Both the position numbers and the translations under genes were made by a program. Shown here piece after piece: positions 8,443-16,858 of a stretch of DNA of 64,000 nucleotides. Origin of the DNA: Duganella qianjiadongensis (lineage in GTDB: Bacteria > Pseudomonadota > Gammaproteobacteria > Burkholderiales > Burkholderiaceae_D). Each line of letters opens with the position of its first letter. Positions within the stretch are counted from its first letter, which is position 1. The stretch lies in NCBI RefSeq assembly GCF_009857915.1, contig NZ_WWCM01000002.1:580429-644428 (forward strand). The letters are read 5' to 3'. Under the pieces are notes generated by a model that did not search any database, was not told where the DNA came from, and saw nothing but the letters and a program-made list of their open reading frames with translations.

Positions 8443-9030
8443 ATGCTGCATATCGTTGATGATGAAGAAGTGGTGCGTGACGCACTGACCTGGCTGGCCA
8501 CCTCGCGCGGCATCAGTTCGCGCAGCTATGCTTCGGCACTGCAGCTGCTGCGCCATGCCGATAGCGGCCAGTTCGATCCGGACGGCGATTGCGTGCTGCT
8601 CGATGTGCGTATGCCCGACATGAACGGCATTGCCGCTTTCGACCAGTTATCGACCCGTGGCCTGACCCAGCGCATGCCGGTGATTTTCCTTACCGGCCAT
8701 GGCGATGTGCCTATGGCGGTTGACGCGCTCAAGCGCGGCGCGTTCGACTTCTTCGAAAAACCGTTTAACGACAACCAGCTGATGGACCGCGTGCAGGAAG
8801 GTCTGGCCGGTTCGCGCAAGGCCGGCGAAATGGCGCAGGTGCACGCCCGCCTCGCCACGCTGTCGGCACGCGAACGCGAAGTGCTGGACCTGATACTGGC
8901 GGGGAAAATGAACAAGGTGGTGGCCGATGAACTGGGCATCAGCATGCGCACGGTGGAAGTGCACCGCGCGCATATCTTCGACAAGATGCAGGTAAAAACT
9001 GCGGTCGAACTGGCCGGCCTGCTGAAGTAG
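8443..9030 (+). CDS. FixJ/DctR-type response regulator
   Basis: Two-component response regulator of 195 residues. The receiver domain (1-120) has the acidic pocket DD (6-7), phospho-acceptor Asp54 in LLDVRMPD, and Lys in FFEKPF. A LuxR-type helix-turn-helix follows (about 135-195; LSAREREVLDLILAGKMNK then RTVEVHRAHIFDKM). This is the FixJ/NarL architecture, so transcription should be sigma70-dependent, unlike enteric DctD, which carries an AAA+ domain. It lies 3 nt downstream of the dctB kinase and is surely its partner. Likely target: the dctP promoter and perhaps dctQM. Confidence 0.9.
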   Translation: MLHIVDDEEVVRDALTWLATSRGISSRSYASALQLLRHADSGQFDPDGDCVLLDVRMPDMNGIAAFDQLSTRGLTQRMPVIFLTGHGDVPMAVDALKRGAFDFFEKPFNDNQLMDRVQEGLAGSRKAGEMAQVHARLATLSAREREVLDLILAGKMNKVVADELGISMRTVEVHRAHIFDKMQVKTAVELAGLLK

Positions 9031-9066
9031 CCCGCAGGCCGCCTTATTATTGTTACTGGCGCCGTG

Positions 9067-10845
9067 TCAGCCCTTCTTCTGCGCCGCGATCCACTCGTCC
9101 ACCACCTGCTCCAGCACGGCCAGCGGCACATTGCCCGTCTCCAGCACGGTGTTGTGGAAAGCCTTGAGCGAGAAACGCTCGCCCAGCGCCTGCTGGGCAC
9201 GGGCACGCAGCTCCAGGATGCGCATCATGCCGATCTTGTAGGAGCAGGCCTGGCCCGGCATGGCCACATAGCGCTCCACCTCCGCCGGCGTGATGCCGTA
9301 ATCGATGCCCTGCTGGCGCGTCCATTTCATCGCGTGCAGGCCGGTATCAACCACTAGCCGGCGCGCGCGGAACAGCTCCGCATCGAGCTGGCCCAGATGG
9401 CCCACGACATCGCCGTCATACCAGTGGTTTTCCACCGCCAGCTGCTCGGCATACAGCGCCCAGCCCTCGCCATAAGCCGAGCCGACCGGGAATACGCGGT
9501 CGCGCCGATAGCGTGGCAGCTGATTGTTTTCCTGCTGCAGCGCCACCTGGAAATGGTGGCCCGGCACACCCTCATGGTAGGTCAGCGTACGCAGGCCGAC
9601 GATGCGGAACACAGGACCCGGCATCGGCGCCCAGAAAATACCGGGGCGGGTGCCGTCATTGGCCGGCCCCGTGTAGTGGGCCGCTGCCGTTTTTTCCGTA
9701 AACGGCGGCTCGCGCCTGACCACCACCGGCGCTTTGGGCGTGATGTCGAACAGTTCGCGCGAGCGTTTCTCCGCATCGCGCAGCACTTCTTCATAGCGCG
9801 CCAGCAGCGCCGGACGCGGCTCGGCTTCCTGCGGCTGCTGGTCCTTTTCCAGCCTGGCCATACGCTCCTTGGTACTGCCTTCCGTATAGCCCAGCGATAC
9901 CAGCAGGCCATCCATTTCCTTCTCGATGCGAGCTACTTCGCGCAGGCCGATCTGGTGCACCTGCTCGGGCGTGTAATTGGTCGAGGTCATCTGTTTAAGC
10001 AGCACGGCATAGGCCTTATCGCCATTGGGCAGACGCCACAGGCCCGCATCGCTGGTGGTATGCGGCAGCTGCTCCTGCAGCAGCGTGCGGACGCGCTGAT
10101 AGGCCGGCAGCACCGACTGGCGCACGATGTTCTCGGCACTGGCAGCAAACTGCTGCTGGGCTTCCGGCCCCAGCTCCTTCACGGCCGCCATGCGCTGCCT
10201 GAGCGACACCACCAGCACATTGGCTTCCGCTCCGCCTTCGAGGAAGCGGTCCAGCTGGCCGATGGAAGACTGGGTCAGGAAGGTCGGCATCAGGATGCCG
10301 CGCGCGCCCAGTCCGCGCGCCTGCAGTATGCCGGTATCGATCTTGCCCGCTACCGCCTGCAGCCGCACCAGATAATTTTCCACATCGCGCTGGTTGCGGA
10401 TAGGGTGGGCCTGACTGAGGAAATTCACCAGCTGTACATGCAGACCGCCAAACTGGTTGAACACGAAGTTATAGTCGGCATAGGCATAGTTTTCCACCTG
10501 TCCCTGCAGGTTCCAGCGGATGGTAGCGGCGCTGGCGCGCTGCTGCGGCGTGAGCTTGTGCAGGTCCATCTTGTCCAGCTGGGCCAGCGCCTTCTTGGCT
10601 GCCGCCACGTCACGCGCCCGCTGCACGATGGAATTGGGCGTCAGCTTGCGGTCCAGCGCATCCTGCTCCTTGCCGCTGAAATACTGCTTGAGCGTGGCCT
10701 GCTCCGGATCGTTGCGCACGCGGGTAGTGGCCAGATTATCGGCCCACTGGTCAAAGCTGAGTGCCTGCGCCGGCAGACTGGCTGCAAAACTCAGCACAGC
10801 ACTGGCGGTGGCAAGAAACACGATGGCGTGGCGCGGAGTAGGCAT
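9067..10845 (-). CDS. DUF885 family zinc hydrolase, exported
   Basis: Member of the DUF885 family (M32-like metallohydrolases, probably peptidases). The chosen start at 10845 has a well-placed GAGGAAG site and leads straight into a signal peptide (MPTPRHAIVFLATASAVLSF, cleavage near ALA/QALSFD); the longer frame from 10941 lacks one. The 592-residue length is normal for the family. The zinc signature is in YHEGVPGHHFQ (HExxGHH-like), with a downstream acidic/His stretch GEGWALYAEQL that probably supplies the third ligand. It is monocistronic, convergent with the dctB-regulator pair and 40 bp from queG. The substrate is unknown. Confidence 0.82.
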   Translation of the reverse strand: MPTPRHAIVFLATASAVLSFAASLPAQALSFDQWADNLATTRVRNDPEQATLKQYFSGKEQDALDRKLTPNSIVQRARDVAAAKKALAQLDKMDLHKLTPQQRASAATIRWNLQGQVENYAYADYNFVFNQFGGLHVQLVNFLSQAHPIRNQRDVENYLVRLQAVAGKIDTGILQARGLGARGILMPTFLTQSSIGQLDRFLEGGAEANVLVVSLRQRMAAVKELGPEAQQQFAASAENIVRQSVLPAYQRVRTLLQEQLPHTTSDAGLWRLPNGDKAYAVLLKQMTSTNYTPEQVHQIGLREVARIEKEMDGLLVSLGYTEGSTKERMARLEKDQQPQEAEPRPALLARYEEVLRDAEKRSRELFDITPKAPVVVRREPPFTEKTAAAHYTGPANDGTRPGIFWAPMPGPVFRIVGLRTLTYHEGVPGHHFQVALQQENNQLPRYRRDRVFPVGSAYGEGWALYAEQLAVENHWYDGDVVGHLGQLDAELFRARRLVVDTGLHAMKWTRQQGIDYGITPAEVERYVAMPGQACSYKIGMMRILELRARAQQALGERFSLKAFHNTVLETGNVPLAVLEQVVDEWIAAQKKG

Positions 10846-10885
10846 GATCTTCCTCGGTAAGTCGATCACGCGAGTGTAGCGCAGT

Positions 10886-11980
10886 TCAGCGGTGGCAGGC
10901 CAGCGCCCACTCCAGATGCTCGCGCAGCAGCGGCGTAGCATCGGCGCAGCGCGCCGTCAGGGCCGCCACGATGGCGCTGTCGCCATGCGCGCCCATGCTG
11001 GCAGCATTGCCCAGCGCAACCGCGATATTGCGCAGCCAGCGTTCATGGCCGATGCGGCGTATCGGGCTGCCTTCCATCTTGCGGTTGAATTCATCTTCCG
11101 TCCACGCAAACAGCTGCAGCAGGCTGGCGCTGCCAAGGCCGTGGCGCTCGTCGAAATCCGGCAGTACGGCCTTCTGCGCGAACTTGTTCCACGGGCAGGC
11201 GGTCTGGCAGTCGTCGCAGCCATAGATATGATTGCCGATCAGCGGGCGCAGCTCAGGCGGAATCGCGCTTTTCAGTTCGATGGTCAGATAGGAAATGCAG
11301 CGGCGCGCATCGAGCTTGCCCGGCGCGAGGATGGCAGCGGTGGGACAGGCAGTGATGCAGGACGTGCACTGGCCGCAGTGGGCGCCGGTGGGCGCATCCA
11401 CCGGCAGCGGCAGATCGACCAGAAATTCGCCCATGAAGAAAGTGGAACCGGCGCTGCGCGAAAGCAGCAAGGTGTGCTTGCCGCGCCAGCCCAGCCCGGC
11501 CTTTTCGGCCAGCGGCAGCTCCATCACGGGGGCCGAATCGGTGAACACGCGGTAGCCGAATTCGCCGATCTGCGCCTTGACCTTGTCGGCCAGCTGCTGC
11601 AGACGGGCGCGCAGCACCTTGTGGTAGTCGCGGCCCCGCGCATACACCGAAATCACCGCCGCCTGCGGGTCGGCCAGCCGCTGCGCTTCCCGTTCGCGCC
11701 AGTCGGGCGCGGTGTCGCTGGGCAGGTAGTCCATGCGGGCGCTCACCACACGCACCGTGCCCGGCACCAGCTCGGCGGGGCGGGCCCGTTTCATGCCATG
11801 CGCCGCCATGTAGTCCATTTCGCCATGATAGCCGGCGTCCAGCCAGGCCTGCAGGCCCGCTTCGGCGTGACTGAGGTCGATATCGGTGATGCGTACTTCG
11901 GCAAAACCCAGTTCCACACCCCAGCGTTTGATGCTGGCGGCCAGTTCGGCTAATTCATTTTGGGACAGGGAATGCGGCAT
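10886..11980 (-). CDS. queG: Epoxyqueuosine reductase
   Basis: Last enzyme of queuosine biosynthesis: cobalamin- and iron-sulfur-dependent reduction of epoxyqueuosine to queuosine in the tRNA wobble position. The 364-residue length fits the family. The two [4Fe-4S] clusters are marked by CGQCTSCITACPTAAI and CDDCQTACPWN. The N-terminal half contains YMAAHGMKRARP and VRVVSARMDYLP, typical for QueG, with the catalytic Asp in the VFTDSAPVMELPLAEKAGLGW region. The C-terminus has HEAT-like helices. It is cytoplasmic and divergent from tsaE, a pairing common in proteobacteria. Confidence 0.95.
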   Translation of the reverse strand: MPHSLSQNELAELAASIKRWGVELGFAEVRITDIDLSHAEAGLQAWLDAGYHGEMDYMAAHGMKRARPAELVPGTVRVVSARMDYLPSDTAPDWREREAQRLADPQAAVISVYARGRDYHKVLRARLQQLADKVKAQIGEFGYRVFTDSAPVMELPLAEKAGLGWRGKHTLLLSRSAGSTFFMGEFLVDLPLPVDAPTGAHCGQCTSCITACPTAAILAPGKLDARRCISYLTIELKSAIPPELRPLIGNHIYGCDDCQTACPWNKFAQKAVLPDFDERHGLGSASLLQLFAWTEDEFNRKMEGSPIRRIGHERWLRNIAVALGNAASMGAHGDSAIVAALTARCADATPLLREHLEWALACHR

Positions 11981-12057
11981 GGGGCGGTGTAACGATGTAA
12001 GAATGGTCGCAGGCGGTTACAATGGCTGGCGTAGCCACCAACCTGACATTTTAATTG

Positions 12058-12543
12058 ATGCCGCACTTTCAAGCCCATCTCCACGACGAAGCCGGCACGG
12101 CCGCCCTCGGGGCCGCGCTGGCGCACGCCATGGCGCCCGGTCTGGTCATCTATCTGCATGGTGATCTGGGCGCAGGCAAAACCGCCCTCACCCGCGCCCT
12201 GCTGCACGCGGCCGGCCACGTGGGCACCGTGAAAAGCCCTACCTACACCCTGTCCGAGCCATACGCCATCACGCTGGGCGGCCAGCCCGTCAGCGTGATC
12301 CACTATGACCTGTACCGCATGGGCAGCCCGGAAGAGTTCCTCGACGCGGGCTTCCGCGAAGACTTCAACGGCAGCAATATCTGCATCGTCGAATGGCCGG
12401 AAAAGGCCGACGGCGTGCTGCCGCCGGCCGATCTCGATGTCAACCTGAGCGTGGCTGGCCACGGTCGTGATGTAGAATTGCGGGCATCCACCCCCGCCGG
12501 TCACTCATGTCTGCAACGCCTGAAATTCGCGCCCAATCTGTGA
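12058..12543 (+). CDS. tsaE: tRNA threonylcarbamoyladenosine biosynthesis ATPase TsaE
   Basis: Small P-loop ATPase that works with TsaB and TsaD to make the t6A37 modification of ANN-decoding tRNAs. The 161-residue length is normal. Walker A is visible as HGDLGAGKTALTRALL, followed by the family-typical VGTVKSPTYTLSEPY and HYDLYRMGSPEEF motifs and the CIVEWPEKADGVLP loop. I chose ATG at 12058 over TTG at 12055. The last 37 bp overlap the start of the amidase gene in another frame, so the two are probably co-translated. Confidence 0.94.
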   Translation: MPHFQAHLHDEAGTAALGAALAHAMAPGLVIYLHGDLGAGKTALTRALLHAAGHVGTVKSPTYTLSEPYAITLGGQPVSVIHYDLYRMGSPEEFLDAGFREDFNGSNICIVEWPEKADGVLPPADLDVNLSVAGHGRDVELRASTPAGHSCLQRLKFAPNL

Positions 12544-13934
12544 GCGCCGCTGACGCTGGTACTGCCAGCCCCGCCGCGCGCAGCCGCCGCACCGTACTCA
12601 AAGCGGGCGGCGCCCTGCTGCTGTCCGTGCTGGCACCTACCCGCGCCATGGCGGCGCAGATACTGGCCGTGCGCGTCTGGCCGGCCGAGGACTACACCCG
12701 CGTCACGCTGGAAAACGATGCCGTCCTCAAAGCCACCCACTTCACGGTCAAAGATCCGGAGCGGCTGGTGGTCGATATCGAAGGGCTGGAACTCAATCCC
12801 ACGCTGAAAAGTCTGGTCGCCAAAATCCAGTCCAACGATCCGTATATCAGGCAGGTAAGGGTGGGCCAGAACCGGCCCAACGTGGTGCGGCTGGTATTCG
12901 ACCTGAAAGAAGAAGTCAGGCCGCAGGTGTTCACGCTGGCGCCGGCCGGCAGCTACGAGCACCGCCTGATTTTCGACCTCTACCCTGTCAGGGAAGCCGA
13001 TCCTATCGCCGCCATGATAGAAAAAGGCGACTGGTCCAACGATGGCAAGAGCGCCAGGGCTGATCAGAGCGCGCCGTCCGCCAGCAAGGCAGCGCCGGTC
13101 GAGACCCCGGCCACGCCCGCCAGCACGGCCAGCACAGCCGAAACGGCAAAGCCCGAACATGACGCCAAACTGGCGGAAACGCCCGTCAAGCCGGCGGAAA
13201 AATACGACCATAACGGCAAGCTGGTACGCATGCTGACAGTGGTGCTCGATCCCGGCCACGGCGGCGAAGACCCCGGCGCATCGGGCAAGAACGGCAGCCG
13301 CGAAAAAGATATCGTGCTGGCGATTGCCAAGCGTCTCAAGAACAAAATCGAAGACATCCCGAATATGCGGGTCATGCTTACGCGCGATGGCGACTACTTC
13401 GTACCGCTGGGCACGCGGGTGGAAAAAGCCCGCAAGGTGCAGGCCGACCTGTTCGTCTCCATCCACGCCGATGCCTTCGTGCAGCCCACGGCGCGCGGCT
13501 CCTCGGTGTTCGTGCTGTCGGAAAAAGGCGCCAGCTCGACGGCGGCGCGCTGGCTGGCGGACAAGGAAAATCTGGCCGACACCATAGGCGGCGTCAACGT
13601 GCGCAGCCACGACCGCCAGCTGGCCAGTGTGCTGATCGATCTGTCCACCACGGCCCAGATCAACGATTCGCTCAAACTGGGCAAGTCCGTGCTGGGCGAA
13701 ATCGGCGGCATCAACCGCCTGCACAAAGGCTCGGTCGAGCAGGCCGGCTTTGCCGTGCTGAAGGCGCCGGACATTCCGTCCATCCTGATCGAAACGGCAT
13801 TCATCTCCAATCCGGAAGAAGAAGCCAAACTGCTCGACGACGGCTACCAGAACCAGCTGGCCGATGCCATCGTCAAAGGCATACGGCGCTATTTTGCCAA
13901 GAACCCGCCGCTGGCCAAGAACCGCCTGACCTGA
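12507..13934 (+). CDS. amiC: N-acetylmuramoyl-L-alanine amidase (AmiC-type), Tat-exported
   Basis: Periplasmic zinc amidase that cleaves the amide bond between MurNAc and the stem peptide, needed for daughter-cell separation. The protein has 475 residues. It starts with a twin-arginine signal (RSRRTVLKAGGALLL, residues 26-40, then an APTRAMAA cleavage zone). An AMIN septal-targeting domain (about 50-150) and a Pro/Ala/Thr-rich linker (about 175-235) follow. The amidase_3 domain has zinc ligands in VVLDPGHGGEDPG, the downstream Glu, and SIHADAF, with the catalytic Glu in ILIETAFISNPEE. The start lies inside tsaE; a later ATG would remove the Tat signal, so 12507 is kept. Confidence 0.94.
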   Translation: MSATPEIRAQSVSAADAGTASPAARSRRTVLKAGGALLLSVLAPTRAMAAQILAVRVWPAEDYTRVTLENDAVLKATHFTVKDPERLVVDIEGLELNPTLKSLVAKIQSNDPYIRQVRVGQNRPNVVRLVFDLKEEVRPQVFTLAPAGSYEHRLIFDLYPVREADPIAAMIEKGDWSNDGKSARADQSAPSASKAAPVETPATPASTASTAETAKPEHDAKLAETPVKPAEKYDHNGKLVRMLTVVLDPGHGGEDPGASGKNGSREKDIVLAIAKRLKNKIEDIPNMRVMLTRDGDYFVPLGTRVEKARKVQADLFVSIHADAFVQPTARGSSVFVLSEKGASSTAARWLADKENLADTIGGVNVRSHDRQLASVLIDLSTTAQINDSLKLGKSVLGEIGGINRLHKGSVEQAGFAVLKAPDIPSILIETAFISNPEEEAKLLDDGYQNQLADAIVKGIRRYFAKNPPLAKNRLT

Positions 13935-13980
13935 GCCCGGCCTTACTTACTCACGCATTCACCCACTTTACGGAACCCAC

Positions 13981-14826
13981 ATGGCTGTAGTAACGATGAC
14001 GGAATATGGCGCACTGCCTGCAGCGCAGATCTGCGCTGCTGATGGCGCCGAAATCACGCTGTCGCTGTTCGGCGCCCACCTGCTGTCATGGAAAACCGCC
14101 GATGGCCAACAGCGGCTGTTCGTCAGCAGCCAGACCCCGCTCGATGGCAGCAAGGCCATACGCGGCGGCGTGCCGGTGATTTTCCCCCAGTTTAATATGC
14201 GCGGCCCCGGCCTGCGCCACGGCTTTGCCCGGGTCAGCCACTGGCGCGTGGGCGCCAGCGGTGAAGAAAACGGCCAGGCCTTTATCGAACTTGAGCTGAA
14301 CCAGCAGGACCTGCCGGCCGAACATGCCGCCGCATGGCCGCATGACTTTGCACTGACGCTGCGCTATACGCTGCAAGGCGATGCGCTGGCCGTGCGCTTC
14401 ACCGTGCACAATTGCGGCACGCGGGAGTTCCCTTTCGGCGTGGCGCTGCACACCTATTTCGACGTGGGCCAGCTCGCTGCCACCAGCGTCGCCGGCCTGC
14501 AGGGCCAGCGCTACACCGACCATCATCTGCAGACCGCCACGCAGGACCAGCCTGCCCTGCACTTTACGGAAAAACAGGACCGGCTATACCAGTCGACGCC
14601 GGCGCTGACGCTGAACACGGCCAGCGCCACGCTGCAGCTGGAACAGCAGGGCTTCGATAACTGGGTGGTGTGGAATCCCGGTCAGGCCGATGCAGCAGCA
14701 CTGACCGATCTGGCGGATGAAGAATATCTGCGCTTTATCTGCATCGAACCGGCCCGCATCGACCAGCAGCCGCTGGCAGCAGGCGCCAGCTGGACCGGCT
14801 CGCACCGGATCCGCTGCTGCGGCTAA
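13981..14826 (+). CDS. D-hexose-6-phosphate mutarotase (aldose 1-epimerase family)
   Basis: Cytoplasmic epimerase of the YeaD group, which interconverts the anomers of glucose-6-phosphate and related sugars. The 281-residue length matches. Landmarks are RGGVPVIFPQFN (substrate-phosphate region), RHGFARVSHWRV with the catalytic His, and FGVALHTYFDVG with the second catalytic His. Single gene, 46 bp after the amidase and convergent with the carbonic anhydrase gene (12-bp gap). Confidence 0.9.
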   Translation: MAVVTMTEYGALPAAQICAADGAEITLSLFGAHLLSWKTADGQQRLFVSSQTPLDGSKAIRGGVPVIFPQFNMRGPGLRHGFARVSHWRVGASGEENGQAFIELELNQQDLPAEHAAAWPHDFALTLRYTLQGDALAVRFTVHNCGTREFPFGVALHTYFDVGQLAATSVAGLQGQRYTDHHLQTATQDQPALHFTEKQDRLYQSTPALTLNTASATLQLEQQGFDNWVVWNPGQADAAALTDLADEEYLRFICIEPARIDQQPLAAGASWTGSHRIRCCG

Positions 14827-14838
14827 CGCTTAATCCGC

Positions 14839-15924
14839 TTAATTCGATTCCTTGATGATGCGGCCGGAACCGGGCTGGATGGGCCGCGCATTCATCGGAT
14901 ACAGGCGGGCAAACAGCGCCATCTGGGCTGGCGAAGCCTGTACCGGTTCTTTCATCACCAGCCACAGCACGCCTTCGCTGCAGGGCGGCGTGGTCAGCGA
15001 ACCCATGAAAGTGTAGTAGTCGCGCCGGGCCGGAATCAGGTCGATAGGATCGATCACCGAGGACGGCGCCATGGTGTCGAGCTTTTCCAGCGGCAGATTG
15101 TTCCACACCGTCTGGATCACCGGCTGCGCACGGCCACGCTCGAGCAGCAGCGCAATCACCGCCAGTTTGCCTTCGCCATCCTTGTGCACCAGATGCATCA
15201 CCATCTCGTAGCCCTTGCCGTTGACGCGCTCTTCCGAAGGACGGTGGAAGTGGAACTGGATCAGTTCATACATGCGGTTCTGCACCGTGATGAAGTTACC
15301 GCCCCCCAGCATCACCTGCACGGTGTGGCCGTTGTCCGTCACATTGAACGAGGACGGATGATAGTCGAAGCTGATCTGCTCCAGCTCGACTTTCATGCCA
15401 TCGCGGATATCGATAGGCGACTGGCGGTTGCCGGTGCTGCATTTGGCCCATTCAGGATTGATCTTGCCCCAGTTGGCAGGGCCGTTCTCGCCCTCGTACG
15501 ACCAGTGGTGGCTATACACTTTGGGCACGGCTTCCACTGCGGCAGCGGCTTTCTTGGCTTTGGCAGCCGCGGCCACGCGGGCCTGCTGGTTGGCGCGCAT
15601 CAGCGCCAGACGGGCAGCTATCTTGGCCGACAGATCGGCTTCCGCCTCGGCTTCGCGCTCGCGCGCGCTAGGCGCCGCAGCCGATGCCTTGCGCGACGAG
15701 GACGCAGGTTCGCTATCGCCTTTTTCGGCAGCCGCAGCCGCGATCTGCTTGAGCGGCACGCCGCCCACGCTCACGCCATGTTCCGATTTGGCGCCCGCAG
15801 CCGGAGTGCCTTTGGTTTTCACCGTGGATGCTGCTTTGCCCGCTGCCGGTTCAGACGCCTCGGAGGCGCTGGCAGCATGGGCGAACGCGCAGCAGCAGAC
15901 GATCAGGGTGAGTAAAGTACGCAT
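14839..15924 (-). CDS. Alpha-type carbonic anhydrase with long Ala/Lys-rich N-terminus
   Basis: Zinc enzyme interconverting CO2 and bicarbonate, exported to the periplasm. A signal peptide (residues 1-17) is followed by about 115 residues of low-complexity Ala/Lys/Glu/Ser sequence, probably a spacer or coiled coil. The catalytic domain runs from about 135 (HHWSYEGENGPANWG) to the end. The zinc histidines are visible in QFHFHRPSEE (two) and MVMHLVHKDG (third). GNRQSPIDI and GSLTTPPCSEGVLW are also present. All catalytic landmarks are intact, so activity is likely. The long spacer is unusual for the family (normally about 225-250 residues) and may place the enzyme away from the membrane or bind the cell wall. 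Confidence 0.92.
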   Translation of the reverse strand: MRTLLTLIVCCCAFAHAASASEASEPAAGKAASTVKTKGTPAAGAKSEHGVSVGGVPLKQIAAAAAEKGDSEPASSSRKASAAAPSAREREAEAEADLSAKIAARLALMRANQQARVAAAAKAKKAAAAVEAVPKVYSHHWSYEGENGPANWGKINPEWAKCSTGNRQSPIDIRDGMKVELEQISFDYHPSSFNVTDNGHTVQVMLGGGNFITVQNRMYELIQFHFHRPSEERVNGKGYEMVMHLVHKDGEGKLAVIALLLERGRAQPVIQTVWNNLPLEKLDTMAPSSVIDPIDLIPARRDYYTFMGSLTTPPCSEGVLWLVMKEPVQASPAQMALFARLYPMNARPIQPGSGRIIKESN

Positions 15925-16033
15925 CGCAGTCCAGAAGTATAAGAATTACACACTGGTATACGGATGCAATTGGGAAAAACTTGAGCGAACGTCCGGATAG
16001 GAGATATTTATTTGTGAAATATGCCGGAATCCA

Positions 16034-16070
16034 CTGCCGCGCCGCTGGCCCGGATGCGGCGCAGCGGCAG
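16034..16070 (-). terminator. GC-rich stem-loop downstream of the DedA gene
   Basis: CTGCCGC / GCGGCAG outer arms and GCCGC / GCGGC inner arms with a short bulge, starting 7 nt after the dedA stop on the minus strand. Strong stem but no T-run, so the terminator function is uncertain. Confidence 0.4.
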
Positions 16071-16076
16071 GCTGGC

Positions 16077-16721
16077 CTAGCGGCCCAGCATGCGGCGGCC
16101 CAGCTTGTACACGCCGCCCAGCGCCATCGGCACCACGGCCACGCCTACGCCCACCAGCACGATTTCCGTCAGATGCTCGCGCACGATGGCGATATTGCCG
16201 AAGAAATAGCCTGCCGTCGTCAGCAGGGTTACCCACAGCAGGGCGCCGGTGATGTTATACAGCTGGAAGCGGCCATGGGTCATGTCCGACACGCCGGCCA
16301 CGAACGGTGCAAAGGTCCGCACTACCGGCACGAAACGGGCCAGCACGATGGTCTTGCCGCCGTGTTTTTCGAAGAATTCATGGGTACGGCGCAGGGCTTC
16401 CTTGTTGAGCCAGCGGTAATCATGGGTGAACACCCGCTGCCCTATGGCCTCGCCTATCCAGTAATTGGTGGTGTTGCCCAGTACGGCAGCAGTAATCAGC
16501 AGCCCGTTGAGCAGGAACAGATTCATTTCGCCCAGCGCGCACAGGGCGCCCGCGATAAACAGCAGAGTGTCGCCGGGGAAGAAGAACAGAACGACCAGTC
16601 CCGTTTCACAGAAAATGATGGCAAACAGCACGACATAAATGAGCGTTCCGTATTGCTCTATCAGCACTTGCAGCGTTTTGTCGACATGCAGAATCATGCC
16701 GAAGAATTGCATAAAATCCAT
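16077..16721 (-). CDS. DedA family membrane protein
   Basis: Inner-membrane protein of the DedA/VTT family, 214 residues with about five hydrophobic segments. Some members are undecaprenyl-phosphate or phospholipid flippases, and the family is linked to membrane potential and envelope homeostasis. Conserved features are FCETGLVVLFFFPGDTLLFIAGALCA (an E..G...PG pattern in a re-entrant loop) and the arginine motif VLARFVPVVRTFAPFVAG, characteristic of DedA. It is monocistronic; the neighbours give no functional hint. Confidence 0.92.
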   Translation of the reverse strand: MDFMQFFGMILHVDKTLQVLIEQYGTLIYVVLFAIIFCETGLVVLFFFPGDTLLFIAGALCALGEMNLFLLNGLLITAAVLGNTTNYWIGEAIGQRVFTHDYRWLNKEALRRTHEFFEKHGGKTIVLARFVPVVRTFAPFVAGVSDMTHGRFQLYNITGALLWVTLLTTAGYFFGNIAIVREHLTEIVLVGVGVAVVPMALGGVYKLGRRMLGR

Positions 16722-16858
16722 ATTCTTCCCGTAAAGTCAGCGCCGGAATCATACACCACGATGGCGCCCAGGTGAGCAGTTTCCAGCGGCGTGTCATCCA
16801 GATTAAAATCTTTCACGGCCGCGCAAACCGCGCGCCCCACTAACCAGGGAGATACCGG

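Noticed and set aside
9397..10860. Long open frame antisense to the DUF885 gene
   Set aside because: The minus-strand protein has a signal peptide, ribosome site and zinc motif; the plus frame has none.
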